NCBI GenBank assembly: GCA_947425785.1
Contig: CANEAY010000011.1
Coordinates: 20,053 to 84,052 of the forward strand
DNA: 64,000 bases
Source of the DNA: an uncultured Pseudoflavonifractor sp.
Lineage (GTDB): Bacteria > Bacillota > Clostridia > Oscillospirales > Oscillospiraceae
Direction of reading: 5' to 3'
The notes beneath the pieces were generated by a model. That model ran no database searches and was not told the DNA's origin. It saw only the letters and a program-made list of their open reading frames with translations. The position numbers were made by a program, and so were the translations under genes. This document shows positions 1 to 7,689 of this stretch, one piece after another (within the stretch, counting starts at the first letter, position 1; each line of letters opens with the position of its first letter).

Positions 1-1
1 C

Positions 2-814
2 TTTGAAAAGGAGAAGCCGGACTGCGTCATCCACTTCGCCGGGCTCAAGGCGGTAGGGGAGAGCGTGGCAAAGCCCGCCCTCTACTACGACAACAACCTG
101 GGTTCCACCATCACCCTGTGTAAGGTGATGGCCGCCTGCGGCTGCAAGAAGCTCATCTTCTCCTCCTCGGCCACGGTGTACTCCGCCGACAACGAAATGC
201 CCCTCACCGAGACCTCCAAGACCGGGGGCTGCACCAACCCCTACGGCTGGACAAAGTATTTCGGCGAGCGCATCCTCACCGACATCGCCGCGGCGGACAA
301 GGAGTGGAGCGTCGTCCTCCTGCGCTACTTCAACCCCGTGGGCGCCCATGAGAGCGGCCTTATGGGGGAGGATCCCAAGGGCATTCCCAACAACCTCATG
401 CCCTACATCTCCCAGGTGGCGGTGGGCAAGCTGAAGGAACTGAGCGTCTTTGGCAACGACTATCCCACCCACGACGGTACCGGCGTGCGGGACTACATCC
501 ACGTGGTGGATCTGGCCCGGGGCCACGTCTTCGCCATCGACTACCTGATGAGCCACACGGGGGCGGAGGCCATCAACCTGGGCACCGGCACCGGGTACAG
601 CGTGCTGGATATGGTGAAGGCCTTTGAGGAGGCCAGCGGCGCCCCGGTGCCCTACCGCATCGCGCCCCGGCGGGCCGGGGACATCGCCGCCTGCTACGCC
701 GACCCGGCCAAGAGCCGGGAGGCCCTGGGCTGGAAAGCCGAGCGGGGGCTGGTGGACATGTGCCGGGACAGCTTCCACTGGCAGAGCATGAATCCCAACG
801 GATACGACGGTTAA
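2..814 (+). CDS. galE: UDP-glucose 4-epimerase, 5' end missing
   Basis: C-terminal roughly 270 residues of a GalE-type short-chain dehydrogenase that interconverts UDP-glucose and UDP-galactose with bound NAD. The reading frame is open from base 2, so the gene starts before the window and the N-terminal Rossmann glycine motif is not visible. Seen: VIHFAGLKAVGESV near the left edge, the SSSATVY serine strand, the YGWTK catalytic Tyr-x3-Lys, the RYFNPVGAH substrate loop and GTGVRDYIHV near the middle. Together these are typical of GalE rather than of dTDP-glucose dehydratases. A strong terminator follows at once, so this gene ends its transcription unit. Confidence 0.95.
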   Translation, partial: FEKEKPDCVIHFAGLKAVGESVAKPALYYDNNLGSTITLCKVMAACGCKKLIFSSSATVYSADNEMPLTETSKTGGCTNPYGWTKYFGERILTDIAAADKEWSVVLLRYFNPVGAHESGLMGEDPKGIPNNLMPYISQVAVGKLKELSVFGNDYPTHDGTGVRDYIHVVDLARGHVFAIDYLMSHTGAEAINLGTGTGYSVLDMVKAFEEASGAPVPYRIAPRRAGDIAACYADPAKSREALGWKAERGLVDMCRDSFHWQSMNPNGYDG

Positions 815-820
815 AATATC

Positions 821-857
821 AGGGGACGGGGCAAATTGGCCCCGTCCCCTGTGCTTT
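821..857 (+). terminator. Rho-independent terminator of galE
   Basis: Perfect 12-bp stem (821-832 with 839-850, six-base loop) followed by GTGCTTTTTC, seven bases after the galE stop codon. Confidence 0.85.
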
Positions 858-915
858 TTCTTGCCAAAGGGGGCCCGGCGTGGTATGATGTGCGGAATGA
901 GAAGGAGTGATAGCC

Positions 916-2877
916 ATGCCTATGCAGGAGGCTGTGGAGCAATACCAGAAGGCCCTGAAGCTGGGGCGAAAATGCTATAAGGATGCGGTGGCCCACGGCA
1001 GCTATCCCTATCTGCCCGCCCTGGACGACTGCATCGTGGGGCCCAGCCTTGCGGGCACCACCGACCTGGGGGTGCTGGAGCTCCCCATGGAGATGGTGGT
1101 GGGCACCCGCACCGACGCCCGGAAGAATGCCTTTGCCGCCAACTTCATGCCCCTTTTGGAGCCGGATACGGAGTTTGCCGCCAAGTGGATCCGGCTGTGT
1201 GACGCCCATCTGGGGGATGAGGGCATCAAGGAGCCTATCCGCTGTGTGGAGTACCTGGGCCGGTTCTACGTTCAGGAGGGGAACAAGCGGCTGAGCGTGC
1301 TGAAGAGCTTTCAGGCGGCCACGGTGCCCGCCTACGTCACCCGGATGCTCCCCCCCTGGAGCCCGGAGCCGGAGATCGTGGCCTACTATGAATTTCTCCG
1401 TTTTTATGACTGCGCCCACATCTACCGGGTGCACTTCGACCAGCCGGGGCAGTACCGCAAGCTCCAGGCCGCCCTGGGTCTGGAGGAGGACTATGTTTGG
1501 AGCGAGGAGGAGCGGCTGGATTTCCTGGCCGCCTTTACCAGGTTCCAGGCCGCCTATGAGCGCGTCCGCCGCCAGGAGGAGCGGCTCACCACCTCCGACG
1601 CACTGCTGGTGTGGCTGAAGGTCTATCCCTTCCAGGCCCTCAAGGACATGAACGACGGGGAGCTGGACAAGAGCCTGGAGGCGGTGTGGCCCGACGTGGT
1701 CTCCGCCGCCCAGCCCGACCCCATCGCGGTGGACACTGTTCCGGCGGAGCCGGACAACAAGGGCATTATGGGCCTTCTCTTCGGCAAGCCCCGGCCCAGC
1801 CATCTGCAGGTGGCCTTCGTCTACTCCCACGCCCCCGACATGAGCAACTGGGTCAGGGGCCACGACCTGGGGCGCAAGTATCTGGAAGCTGTCATGGAGG
1901 ACAAGGTGACCATAAAGACCTATTGGCCCCAGGGGGAGGAGGACAGCGACGAGGCCATGATGGAGCAGGCCATCGCCCAGGGGGCCCAGGTGCTCTTTTC
2001 CACTGCCCCCCAACAGATCGGCGCCTGCCGGAAGATGGCGGCCCTCTACCCGGAGGTAAAGATCCTCAACTGCTCCCTCTTCATGCCCTATACCGGGGTG
2101 CGAACCTATTACAGCCGTATCTACGAGGCCAAGTTCCTCTCCGGGGTGGTGGCGGGTTCCCTCTGCCGGGGGGAGGAGATCGGCTATATCGCCAGCTCCC
2201 CTGTTTTTGGGGTGCCCGCCAGCATCAACGCCTTTGCCCTGGGGGCCGGGCTCACCTGTCCCGGGGCCAGGATACGCCTGCGGTGGTCCTGCTGTGAGCC
2301 GGAGGCCCTGGAGCGGTTCAACGCCGAGGGGGTAAAGCTGGTGTCCAACCGGGACGTGCCCACCCCGGCCCAATATCAGGCCAAGTGGGGCCTCAGCCGG
2401 CTCCGGGAGGACGGAAGCCGGGAGCCTCTCATCTCCCCCTTCTGGAACTGGGGCATCTTCTACGAGCAGGTGGTGGGCAGTATCCTGGACGGGGGCTGGG
2501 ACATGGCGGGGAGCCACGGCAGGCCCCAGGCCATCAACTACTGGTGGGGCATCCAGACCGGGGTGGTGGGGGTGCGGTGCGCCCCCGCTCTGCCCGAGGG
2601 GTGCCGCCGCCTGGTGGAGATATTGGAGCGGGACATCGCCGCCGGAGAGCTGGATCCCTTCCGGCGGGTCATCCGGGACAACACCGGCGTGGAGCGCAGC
2701 GACGGGGAGCGGTGGTTCTCCCCGGAGGAAATTTTGAAGATGGACTGGCTGTGCGAGGGGGTAGAGGGGGAACTGCCCAGCTTCGACACTCTTATCCCCG
2801 CGGCCCAGGAGATGGTGCGGCTCCAGGGAGTCTACCGGGAGGACATCCCGCCCCGGAAGGAGGGGGTGGTGCTGTGA
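916..2877 (+). CDS. Cytoplasmic BMP-family ligand-binding protein with ParB-like N-terminal domain
   Basis: About 653 residues. Residues ~50-145 resemble the ParB/sulfiredoxin fold: the segment EPIRCVEYLGRFYVQEGNKR, followed by LSVLKSFQAATVPAYVTRMLP, matches its GxxR-type core. Residues ~295-580 resemble the BMP/PnrA periplasmic-binding fold of nucleoside and other ABC transporters (VAFVYSHAPDMSNW, RIYEAKFLSGVVAGSL, GYIASSPVFGVPASINAFALG). There is no signal peptide, lipobox or membrane segment, so the ligand-binding domain should sit in the cytoplasm, which is unusual for the family. The start is the ATG at 916, nine bases after GGAG; an in-frame GTG at 907 lies inside the RBS. Its stop overlaps the start of the next gene (GTGA). 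The function is unknown; a ligand-sensing role is inference. Confidence 0.8.
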   Translation: MPMQEAVEQYQKALKLGRKCYKDAVAHGSYPYLPALDDCIVGPSLAGTTDLGVLELPMEMVVGTRTDARKNAFAANFMPLLEPDTEFAAKWIRLCDAHLGDEGIKEPIRCVEYLGRFYVQEGNKRLSVLKSFQAATVPAYVTRMLPPWSPEPEIVAYYEFLRFYDCAHIYRVHFDQPGQYRKLQAALGLEEDYVWSEEERLDFLAAFTRFQAAYERVRRQEERLTTSDALLVWLKVYPFQALKDMNDGELDKSLEAVWPDVVSAAQPDPIAVDTVPAEPDNKGIMGLLFGKPRPSHLQVAFVYSHAPDMSNWVRGHDLGRKYLEAVMEDKVTIKTYWPQGEEDSDEAMMEQAIAQGAQVLFSTAPQQIGACRKMAALYPEVKILNCSLFMPYTGVRTYYSRIYEAKFLSGVVAGSLCRGEEIGYIASSPVFGVPASINAFALGAGLTCPGARIRLRWSCCEPEALERFNAEGVKLVSNRDVPTPAQYQAKWGLSRLREDGSREPLISPFWNWGIFYEQVVGSILDGGWDMAGSHGRPQAINYWWGIQTGVVGVRCAPALPEGCRRLVEILERDIAAGELDPFRRVIRDNTGVERSDGERWFSPEEILKMDWLCEGVEGELPSFDTLIPAAQEMVRLQGVYREDIPPRKEGVVL

Positions 2878-3479
2878 AGATCCTGTGTCTGGCTGACGAG
2901 GAGTGCTCCCAACTCTGGGAGAACTACCGTCCGGAGCTTTTGGAGGGGGTGGAGCTCATCCTCTCCTGCGGCGATCTGAAGCCGGAATACCTGTCCTTTC
3001 TGGTGACCATGGCGGGGGTGCCCCTGCTCTACGTTCACGGCAACCACGACGAGCGGTACAGGGAGCAGCCCCCCGAGGGCTGTGACTGCATCGACGGGAA
3101 AGTGGTGACGGTGAAGGGCCTTCGCATCCTGGGCCTGGGGGGCGCCCGGCGGTACAAGCCGGGGCCCAACCTCTACTCCGAGGGGGAGATGGGCCTGCGG
3201 GCGGCCAGGGCCTTGCCCGGCATCCTCCGCCGGGGAGGACTGGATCTGATGGTCACCCATGCCGCCCCCAGGGGCTACGGGGACGGGGAGGACTATACCC
3301 ACCAGGGCTTTCAGACCTTTAACCGGCTGGTGGAGCGGTTCAGCCCCGACTATCTGGTCCACGGCCATGTGCACCTCAACTACGGTCACAATATCCCCCG
3401 GCAGCACCAGCTGGGGGACACGGTCGTCCTCAACGCCTTCCAGCGGTGCATCATTGATGTGGAGCCAAAGGGTGTTTGA
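2874..3479 (+). CDS. Calcineurin-like metallophosphoesterase
   Basis: 201-residue protein of the metallophosphoesterase superfamily. Metal-binding motifs are visible in order: a short DEE in place of the usual DxH near residue 8, SCGD (~35), GNHDE (~59), THAAP (~125) and GHVHLNYG (~160). The substrate is not predictable; small relatives cleave phosphodiesters or phosphomonoesters. The GTG start overlaps the stop of the preceding BMP/ParB-like gene by four bases, so the two are translationally coupled and probably work together. It ends just before a bidirectional terminator. Confidence 0.85.
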   Translation: MKILCLADEECSQLWENYRPELLEGVELILSCGDLKPEYLSFLVTMAGVPLLYVHGNHDERYREQPPEGCDCIDGKVVTVKGLRILGLGGARRYKPGPNLYSEGEMGLRAARALPGILRRGGLDLMVTHAAPRGYGDGEDYTHQGFQTFNRLVERFSPDYLVHGHVHLNYGHNIPRQHQLGDTVVLNAFQRCIIDVEPKGV

Positions 3480-3490
3480 ATAGAAAGAAA

Positions 3491-3535
3491 AGAGGCCCGG
3501 AGGGCGGCAATGCCGCCCTCCGGGCCTCTTTTGTA
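3491..3535. terminator. Bidirectional terminator between convergent genes
   Basis: 19-bp nearly perfect inverted repeat (3491-3509 with 3511-3529), T-rich on the + side and A-rich on the other, between the phosphoesterase and the histidine kinase. Confidence 0.85.
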
Positions 3536-3539
3536 AATT

Positions 3540-4610
3540 TTACAGCTGGGCGCAGGGGAGGGTCATCCGGGTGAGAAGACCGCCGCCGGGGGCGTTCTCC
3601 GCCCGGATGGCCCCGCCGTGGGCCTTGACGATACTGCCGCAGATGGCGAGGCCCAGGCCGGAGACCTTCCGCCCCCGGTCGGAGGTATAGAGGGGCTCAA
3701 AGATCTGCCCCAGCAGCTCCGGGGGCACCCCCACGCCGTTGTCCCGGAAGGAGAGGAGGAGCTGATCTTCCTCCCGGCGGCATTGGAGCCTTAGCTCCAG
3801 ATGGGGGGCCTGGGCGTGACTAATGCTGTTGGAGATGAGGTTGCCGAAGAGCCGGCGCATATGCTCCCAGCTGCAGATGAGCTGGGCGTCGGGGGAGAGG
3901 CACTCCACCTGGAAGGACACGCCGGCGTCCTCCAGCTCGTCGCTGAATTCCCGCTGCAGGCGGCGGCACAGCTCCTGGGCGGTCATCAGGGCCATGGGGG
4001 TGCTCTCCCGCAGGCCCACATCCAGGTAGTCGTCAAATTCGTCCACCACCGCCTTCAGATGGAGGGCCTTTTCGTGGACGAGATCCAGGTACTGCTCCCT
4101 GCGCTCCGGGGAGAGGCTGTTGGAGCGCAGCCGCTCCGAGTAGCCCAGCACCGAGGTGAGGGGGGTCTTGATGTCGTGGGAGATGGAGGCGATGAGCCGC
4201 CGCTCCGCCTGCTCCTTCTGGGCGATGCGCTCGGTGAGCTCCACAAAGGCATTTTGAAGCCGCCCGATCTCGTCGGCGCGGACGGTGCGCTCGGGGATCT
4301 GTCCCGTGGCGGAATACTGCTGCATGGCCCTGCGCAGGTGGATGATGGGGGCAATGGCGATAAAGAAGAGAAGAACGGCGGCCACCGCCAGCACCAGCAG
4401 GTTAAAAAGCAGCATACTGAAGGCGGCGTACCGGGAGGCCACCGCCGGGTCGGCGGCGGTGTAGATGGCCTGGAGGGTGTCCACAAAGTGGAGGGAGATG
4501 ACCACCCAGTCCAGCAAAGCCAGGGCCACCACTACAATGATGAGCTTGTGGTTCAGGCGGCTGGAGAGCCAGCCTACGCCGGGAAACTTCCGTTTTTCCT
4601 GGGTGTCCAT
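3540..4610 (-). CDS. Sensor histidine kinase of a two-component system
   Basis: 356-residue membrane histidine kinase. Two transmembrane segments at ~22-42 and ~63-90 flank a short extracellular loop. A HAMP-like linker follows, then the HisKA dimerisation box SISHDIKTPLT with the phospho-accepting His at ~145. The HATPase_c domain has its N box (NLISNSISHA), G1 (DNGVGVP), F box (FEPLY) and G2 (GLGLAI). The ATG at 4610, four bases after the response-regulator stop and behind GAGGGGAAG, is preferred to a TTG at 4649 that would overlap the regulator. The extracytoplasmic loop is only ~20 residues, which suggests that the membrane itself is sensed, as in antibiotic-sensing kinases. Partner of the regulator at 4615. 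Confidence 0.93.
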   Translation of the reverse strand: MDTQEKRKFPGVGWLSSRLNHKLIIVVVALALLDWVVISLHFVDTLQAIYTAADPAVASRYAAFSMLLFNLLVLAVAAVLLFFIAIAPIIHLRRAMQQYSATGQIPERTVRADEIGRLQNAFVELTERIAQKEQAERRLIASISHDIKTPLTSVLGYSERLRSNSLSPERREQYLDLVHEKALHLKAVVDEFDDYLDVGLRESTPMALMTAQELCRRLQREFSDELEDAGVSFQVECLSPDAQLICSWEHMRRLFGNLISNSISHAQAPHLELRLQCRREEDQLLLSFRDNGVGVPPELLGQIFEPLYTSDRGRKVSGLGLAICGSIVKAHGGAIRAENAPGGGLLTRMTLPCAQL

Positions 4611-4614
4611 GACG

Positions 4615-5322
4615 TCACTTCCCCTCGATGAGGCCGCTCTGGGTGACAAAGCGGTAGCCCTGGCCCCAGACGGTCTTGATGTAGCGCCAGTCGGGATCCA
4701 GCTTCAGGCGCAGGTTTTTGATGTTGATGGCCACGGTGCTCATGTCCCCGTACTCGGTCTGCCACACGTCCCGGTAGATGCGCTCCCGGGACAGGGTCTG
4801 GCCCGCGTGGGTCATCAGGTAGGTCAGAAGCTCCATCTCCCGGGTGGACAGGGCCACGGATTCTCCCGAGCGGGTGACGGTGACGTTCTCCGCGTCCAGG
4901 CAGATCTCCCCGATCTGAATAGGCCCCCGGCCGGTGGCCGCGGCGGCGGAGACGATGCGGGATTGGCGGCGCAGGTGGGCCTGGACACGGGCGGCCAGCA
5001 CCTCCAGCTCAAAAGGCTTTGTAAGGTAGTCGTCGGCCCCCAGCCCCAAAGCGCCGGTGATGTCCTTGACCGAGTCCTTGGCGCTCAAAAAGAGGATAGG
5101 GCAGTCCACCCTGTCCCGCACCCGGCGGCACACCTCCAGGCCGTCTATCCCCTTCATCATAATATCCAGCAGGATGAGGTCAAAGCTCTCCCCCTCCAGT
5201 TTCTCCAGCGCCTCCTCCCCGGAGGCGGCGGCAGTGACGGAAAGCCCCTGGTCGGTGAGCACGTCGGAGACCAGCAGGCGGATGGAGACGTCGTCATCCA
5301 CGATAAGTATTTTGCCATTCAC
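4615..5322 (-). CDS. OmpR/PhoB-family response regulator
   Basis: 235 residues: a receiver domain (acidic DDD at 9-11, phospho-acceptor Asp53 in LLDIMMKG, Lys in LTKPFE) and a C-terminal winged helix (STREMELLTYLMTHAG to YIKTVWGQGYRFV). The GTG at 5322 is chosen because the receiver begins directly after it and GGAAG lies ten bases upstream. An upstream in-frame start at 5427 would add 35 residues with no receiver homology. It is the first gene of the pair and is transcribed away from the MMPL exporter. The intergenic DNA holds 10-bp-spaced direct repeats that suit an OmpR-family dimer. Confidence 0.94.
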   Translation of the reverse strand: MNGKILIVDDDVSIRLLVSDVLTDQGLSVTAAASGEEALEKLEGESFDLILLDIMMKGIDGLEVCRRVRDRVDCPILFLSAKDSVKDITGALGLGADDYLTKPFELEVLAARVQAHLRRQSRIVSAAAATGRGPIQIGEICLDAENVTVTRSGESVALSTREMELLTYLMTHAGQTLSRERIYRDVWQTEYGDMSTVAINIKNLRLKLDPDWRYIKTVWGQGYRFVTQSGLIEGK

Positions 5323-5353
5323 TTGACCTGCACTTCCTTTCCCTGCAAGCATA

Positions 5354-5367
5354 CCATACACGTATGG
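5354..5367. promoter_or_regulatory. Perfect palindrome in the divergent control region
   Basis: CCATAC-AC-GTATGG, a 6+6 palindrome 32 bases upstream of the response-regulator start. It would lie near a weak promoter for the two-component genes (TATGCT -10 on the minus strand). A binding-site role is inference. Confidence 0.4.
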
Positions 5368-5375
5368 AAAAATCC

Positions 5376-5446
5376 ATGAAAAAGTATGAAAAGCGGACTG
5401 AAAAAGAGGGAAATGGGCCTGTACCATCTATGAAGAATTATGAGAA
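5376..5446. promoter_or_regulatory. Two pairs of 10-bp-spaced ATGAAA direct repeats
   Basis: ATGAAAA at 5376 and again at 5386; ATGAAGA at 5430 and ATGAGAA at 5440. A 10-bp repeat period is the normal layout of OmpR/PhoB-type sites. The second pair ends about 15 bases upstream of the -35 of the exporter operon, a position that fits activation. Confidence 0.5.
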
Positions 5447-5460
5447 AGGGCCCCAAAGCG

Positions 5461-5489
5461 TTGACTTTCCCCCGGCGGAAAACTAAGAT
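5461..5489 (+). promoter_or_regulatory. Promoter of the MMPL/YhgE-like operon
   Basis: TTGACT, 17-base spacer, TAAGAT. Start of transcription would be near 5496, giving a leader of about 55 bases. Confidence 0.6.
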
Positions 5490-5550
5490 GATGGCATTCC
5501 CCCCGGCAGGGGGCATCTGTTTTTGACCCAAGCTATTTTCCCGGAAGGTG

Positions 5551-7689
5551 ATGGAATTGCTGGAAAAGATCGCCCACAAACTGACCCGAAAGCCCAAACT
5601 GGTGGTGACTGTGGCCATACTGCTGCTCATCCCCAGTATTATGGGCTACTTTGGGACCCGGGTCAACTACGATATCCTGACCTACCTGCCCCAGGAGCTG
5701 GACTCGGTAAAAGGGGAGGCCCTGCTGGAGGAGCCCTTCAAAATGGCGGCCACCACCATGCTCATCGTGGAGGATATGCCGCCGGAGTACACCAACCAGC
5801 TGTTGGAGCAGGTACAGCAGGTACCCGGCGTCAGCGGAGCCATCTGGCTGTCCAACCTGGTGGGCGTCCAGCTTCCTCAGGAGATGCTCCCCGACGAGCT
5901 GCGGGACGTGTTCTTTTCCGGCAATGCCACCATGATGATCGTCCAGTACGACCAGGCCGGGGCCTCGGAATCCACCATGAAGGCCATCGATGAGGTGCGC
6001 AGGCTGTGCAATAAAAACTGCTTCCTGGCGGGCTTTTCGGTGTTCATCAAGGACACCAAGGATCTGGTGGTCAAGGAGATGCCCCTCTATGTGGTCATGG
6101 CGGTGGCCCTCTCCATGGCTGCCATGTGCCTGATGATGGATTCCTGGCTCCTTCCCGTAGCCCTGCTGCTGTCCATCGGCCTGGCGGTCATTTATAACTT
6201 CGGCACCAACATCTTCTTTGGGGAGATATCCTTTATCACCCAGGCCATTGCCGCGGTTTTGCAGCTGGGCGTCACCATGGACTACTCCATCTTCCTCTAC
6301 GACCGCTACCTGGAGGAGCTGCCACACCACGAGGACAGGCGGGACGCCATGGCCACCGCCATCGTGGCCGCCTTCAAGTCCCTGTCCGGCTCCTCCCTCA
6401 CCACCATCGCCGGCTTCCTGGCCCTGTGCTTTATGCGCCTGACTTTGGGCAAGGACATCGGCTTCGTCATGGCCAAGGGGGTGGTGCTGGGGGTGGCCAC
6501 CGTGGTGCTGGTGCTTCCCGCCATCCTTCTCCAAATGGACAGGGGCATCCAGAAATTCCACCACCCCTGCCTCAAGCCGAAAATGGAGGGGGTCAACGCC
6601 TTCATCGTCCGGCACCGGAAGGGCTTTGTGGCCCTCTTCCTCCTGCTTTTCATCCCGGCGGTCTACGCCAACAACCACGTGGAGATGTACTACAAGCTGG
6701 ACGAGTCCCTGCCCCAGGATATGCCCTCCATCGTCTCTACCAACAAGCTCAAGGACGACTTTAATATGGCCTCCAGCCACTTCATTGTCATGGAGGACGA
6801 CTTGGGCCACAATGAGATGCTCTCCCTGCTGGACGAGATGGAGGCGGTGCCCGGCATCACCAGCGTGGCCGCCTACGACAAGTTCCTTCCCGCCGGCATC
6901 CCCGACTTCTTTATCCCCGACGCCATCAAGGATATCTGCAAGAAGGACGGGTACCAGATGATGATGGTCAACTCCTCCTACGTCACCGCCTCCGACGAGG
7001 TGGCCCGGCAGCTGGACACCCTGAAGGAAATTCTCCATAGGTATGATCCCAACGCCTACATCACCGGCGAGGCGGCGCTGACCGCCGACCTTATCACCGT
7101 CACCGATGTGGATTTCAAGGTGACGAGCTACCTGTCCATCCTTGCCATTTTGATTTTGGTGGCCATCACCTTCAAGTCCATTGCCATCCCCATTTTGCTG
7201 GTGGCCACCATCGAGCTGGCCATCTTCATCAACCAGGGCATCCCCTACTTCACCGGCAGCGTGGTGGCCTTTGTGGCCCCCACCGTCATCGGATGCGTCC
7301 AGCTGGGCGCCACGGTGGACTACGCCATCCTCATGACCACCCGGTTCCAGGAGGAACTGCAAAAGGGCCGCGACAGGCTGGAGGCCATCCAGACCGCCGC
7401 CACCTCGGCGGATACCTCCATCCTCACCTCCGCCCTGGTGTTCTTCTGCGCCACCATCGGCGTGGCGGCGGTGTCCACCATGGACATCGTAAAGGCCATC
7501 TGCATGATGCTCTCCCGGGGCGCCATCATCTCCGCCCTTGTGAGCATCTTCATCCTTCCCTCGGTGCTGTGCGTCTTTGAGCCCCTCATCCACAAGACCA
7601 CCCTCCACTGGCGGACGCCCAAGCCACCCAGGGAGAGAAAGATCCCCGCCCTGCAGACAGCAAAAGGAAAGGAGTCCGATCCCCAATGA
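5551..7689 (+). CDS. MMPL-family RND exporter
   Basis: 712-residue membrane protein of the RND superfamily, MMPL type. It has two repeats, each with one N-terminal membrane helix, an extracytoplasmic domain and about five further helices. The hallmark GVTMDYSIFLYDRYLEEL and GATVDYAILMTTRFQEEL segments (RND G-x-x-x-D-Y proton-relay motif) occur once per repeat. Such proteins export lipids, peptides or drugs using the proton gradient. ATG 5551 is annotated, but GGAAGG ends only two bases before it; a TTG at 5557 would be spaced eight bases and may be the true start. The last four bases overlap the next gene (ATGA), so the two are translationally coupled. Confidence 0.93.
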   Translation: MELLEKIAHKLTRKPKLVVTVAILLLIPSIMGYFGTRVNYDILTYLPQELDSVKGEALLEEPFKMAATTMLIVEDMPPEYTNQLLEQVQQVPGVSGAIWLSNLVGVQLPQEMLPDELRDVFFSGNATMMIVQYDQAGASESTMKAIDEVRRLCNKNCFLAGFSVFIKDTKDLVVKEMPLYVVMAVALSMAAMCLMMDSWLLPVALLLSIGLAVIYNFGTNIFFGEISFITQAIAAVLQLGVTMDYSIFLYDRYLEELPHHEDRRDAMATAIVAAFKSLSGSSLTTIAGFLALCFMRLTLGKDIGFVMAKGVVLGVATVVLVLPAILLQMDRGIQKFHHPCLKPKMEGVNAFIVRHRKGFVALFLLLFIPAVYANNHVEMYYKLDESLPQDMPSIVSTNKLKDDFNMASSHFIVMEDDLGHNEMLSLLDEMEAVPGITSVAAYDKFLPAGIPDFFIPDAIKDICKKDGYQMMMVNSSYVTASDEVARQLDTLKEILHRYDPNAYITGEAALTADLITVTDVDFKVTSYLSILAILILVAITFKSIAIPILLVATIELAIFINQGIPYFTGSVVAFVAPTVIGCVQLGATVDYAILMTTRFQEELQKGRDRLEAIQTAATSADTSILTSALVFFCATIGVAAVSTMDIVKAICMMLSRGAIISALVSIFILPSVLCVFEPLIHKTTLHWRTPKPPRERKIPALQTAKGKESDPQ

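Noticed and set aside
811..2517. 568-codon open frame opposite the BMP/ParB-like gene.
   Set aside because: Same shadow composition; the plus-strand gene has clear domains and RBS.
4611..4649. Longer histidine-kinase start at TTG 4649.
   Set aside because: It would overlap the response-regulator gene; ATG 4610 has an RBS and fits the operon spacing.
5533..7686. 717-codon open frame opposite the MMPL gene.
   Set aside because: Repetitive HHGG-type translation without homology features.
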